A stretch of DNA of 32,701 nucleotides from Bacteroidales bacterium (GTDB lineage: Bacteria; Bacteroidota; Bacteroidia; Bacteroidales; F082): assembly GCA_017539045.1 (NCBI GenBank), contig JAFYHS010000020.1, forward strand, positions 1 through 32,701. Reading direction: 5' to 3'. The notes below the pieces were generated by a model, which saw nothing but the letters and a program-made list of their open reading frames with translations, was not told where the DNA came from and searched no databases. Numbering within the stretch: position 1 is the first letter of the stretch; each line of letters opens with the position of its first letter. A program made the translations under genes and the position numbers. Of the stretch, positions 31,629-32,701 are shown piece after piece.

Positions 31629-32282
31629 ATGAAGAAGAAAGACAACCATATCCAGAACCTCATCTCAGAGGGCGAACACCAGATGCTCGATTTCAAGTTT
31701 GAGATCTCGGACAGCAAACGCATTGCCCGATCGCTCGCCGCGTTCGCCAACACCGATGGTGGACGTCTATTGGTAGGCGTGAAGGACAATGGCGCCATTG
31801 CGGGTGTACGTTCCGACGAGGAGATTCACATGATACAGGCGGCTGCCGAGATGTATTGCCAGCCAAAGGTTGAGTATTCTACAGAAGAATGGGAAATCAA
31901 CGGGAAGACTGTGCTCGAGGTCATCATCCCAAAAGACAAGCACAACAAGCACAAGGCACCTGACAACCAAGGCAATTACAAGATCTTCGTCAGGGTCAAA
32001 GACGAGAACCTCGTCGCCGATAGCGTATTATTGAAGGTGTGGAAGTCCGCCAAATTCGCAAGACCCGCCAAGATTGCCTTCACCGATACCGAGGAACTGC
32101 TTCTCCGTCATCTCTCTGAAAACGGTGAGATCACCCTGGCAGAATTCCAGGAAATCGCACATATTAATAAAAGGAGAGCTGAAAAAATCCTCGCCGATTT
32201 CATCATTGTGGGCACTATTGAGCTCATTCAGACCAGCAAAAACACCGTTTTTAGGCTTTCCGAACCCGAAAAAGCCGAATAA
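31629..32282 (+). CDS. AlbA_2 (Schlafen-like) domain protein with C-terminal winged helix
   Basis: Encodes 217 aa. Residues about 12-130 form an AlbA_2 domain: EHQMLDFKFEISDSKRIARS, then AAFANTDGGRLLVGVKDNG with the conserved AfaNt.GG.l.iGV signature, and KIFVRVKDENLVADS. Residues about 150-212 look like a winged helix (TEELLLRHLSENGEITLAEF, INKRRAEKILADFIIVGTIE). AlbA_2 proteins are usually treated as nucleic-acid-binding or ATP-binding regulators; some belong to Schlafen-like nucleases, but I see no evidence for nuclease activity here. It stands alone just before the rRNA operon and is GC-richer than the AT-rich gap on its left. Confidence 0.85.
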   Translation: MKKKDNHIQNLISEGEHQMLDFKFEISDSKRIARSLAAFANTDGGRLLVGVKDNGAIAGVRSDEEIHMIQAAAEMYCQPKVEYSTEEWEINGKTVLEVIIPKDKHNKHKAPDNQGNYKIFVRVKDENLVADSVLLKVWKSAKFARPAKIAFTDTEELLLRHLSENGEITLAEFQEIAHINKRRAEKILADFIIVGTIELIQTSKNTVFRLSEPEKAE

Positions 32283-32604
32283 AACCATCGTTTTTTGGCT
32301 CAAAATACTAAGATTTGAAAATTATATTTTACTGATTATCAAATAAAAATTACATTTTATCAAAAATAATTGAAATTTTTGATTGCCAGTATCTAAAAAG
32401 GTCGTACCTTTGCAATCCGCTTCCTCAAAAAAGAGGGGTTAGACTGAAGGGATACGGAAGCGATAAGTTCTTTGAAAGCTTGAGGCCAGCACAAAAAAAG
32501 TGTCCGAGGCGCCGTTGAGGCGAGCGTCGGACACGGGAATAAGGAACCAAGAGAACGAAAGCGGAACCCGAGATTCAGAATAAGAATTTGAGTACAACAA
32601 TATT
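32283..32604 (+). promoter_or_regulatory. rRNA operon upstream region and leader
   Basis: After an AT-rich upstream stretch, the leader begins near 32419. A first hairpin pairs CGCTTCC (32418-32424) with GGAAGCG (32456-32462). A boxA-like AGTTCTTTGAA follows at about 32466-32476. A second hairpin pairs GTGTCCGA (32500-32507) with TCGGACAC (32527-32534) and holds an inner CGCC/GGCG stem. These are the usual anti-termination and processing elements of an rRNA leader. Confidence 0.7.
32382..32412 (+). promoter_or_regulatory. rRNA operon promoter
   Basis: ATTG at 32382-32385 and TACCTTTG at 32405-32412 are spaced by exactly 19 bp, with an AT-rich stretch upstream. It is the only strong promoter match I see between the AlbA_2 gene and 16S. 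Confidence 0.85.
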
Positions 32605-32701
32605 ACAACGAAGAGTTTGATCCTGGCTCAGGATGAACGCTAGCGGCAGGCCTAATACATGCAAGTCGGACGGTAAATGCCCCTTCGGGGGCATGAGAGT
32701 G
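32605..32701 (+). rRNA. 16S rRNA, 5' end (partial)
   Basis: Contains the universal 5' segment AGAGTTTGATCCTGGCTCAG from about 32612, then the conserved GATGAACGCTAGCGGCAGGC and CTAATACATGCAAGTCG, and the start of variable region V1 with a CCCCTTCGGGG hairpin. The window ends inside V1. The 5' end is placed by alignment with E. coli numbering (G6 at 32610). The pattern fits Bacteroidales; I do not assign a genus from 97 bases. Confidence 0.97.

Noticed and set aside
32500-32534. Hairpin in the rRNA leader as a terminator
   Set aside because: It has no following T-run and lies within the expected rRNA leader, so a processing or anti-termination role is more likely.

Overview
The window is a chromosomal segment of a Bacteroidales (Bacteroidota) bacterium; I do not assign a family. 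Support comes from promoters of the Bacteroidota type (-33 TTTG/TTG, about 19 bp, -7 TAnnTTTG), a DUF4301 protein, a T9SS type A C-terminal domain, a GldI-like FKBP lipoprotein, a PorV/PorQ-like outer-membrane protein, and a 16S rRNA 5' end at the right edge. Coding sequence looks close to 50% GC, but the gap before the AlbA_2 gene is very AT-rich.

Layout. 1-177: two tRNA-Leu genes (CAG, GAG) on the minus strand. 300-1811: DUF4301 protein. 1857-9677: a compact seven-gene plus-strand run: TerB-like protein, YbdG-type MscS channel, Rossmann-like/RyR protein, stand-alone RyR protein, two tandem exported TPR paralogs, and a membrane-anchored TIR protein. 9678-12848 (minus): DUF456 membrane protein, transketolase N-terminal subunit, and a transketolase C-terminal subunit fused to a LOG-type domain. 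12957-15951 (plus): two outer-membrane proteins. 15954-20087 (minus): clpS, a RelA-type ppGpp synthetase with a degenerate hydrolase domain, and a secreted CotH-kinase protein. 20199-25263 (plus): surface polysaccharide genes (flippase, two Wzz-type proteins, O-antigen ligase/polymerase) ending in a strong terminator. 25338-30461 (minus): DHH phosphoesterase and four FKBP-type lipoproteins. 30523-30954: XRE regulator. 30955-31628: AT-rich gap. 31629-32282: AlbA_2 (Schlafen-like) protein. 32382-32701: rRNA promoter, leader and the start of 16S.

The most interesting unit is 1857-9677. It places a TIR domain (a family that includes NAD-consuming, ADP-ribose-signal-producing enzymes), two RyR-type domains (proposed nucleotide-ligand sensors) and an MscS-type channel in one tightly packed run. 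Exported TPR proteins and the extracytoplasmic tail of the TIR protein add a possible envelope-sensing input. I propose an envelope-stress or anti-phage signalling system in which a TIR-made nucleotide is read by RyR proteins and acts on a channel. This is inference from domain content and gene packing. The second notable item is the transketolase-LOG fusion, which could link release of ribose 5-phosphate from nucleotides to the pentose phosphate pathway.
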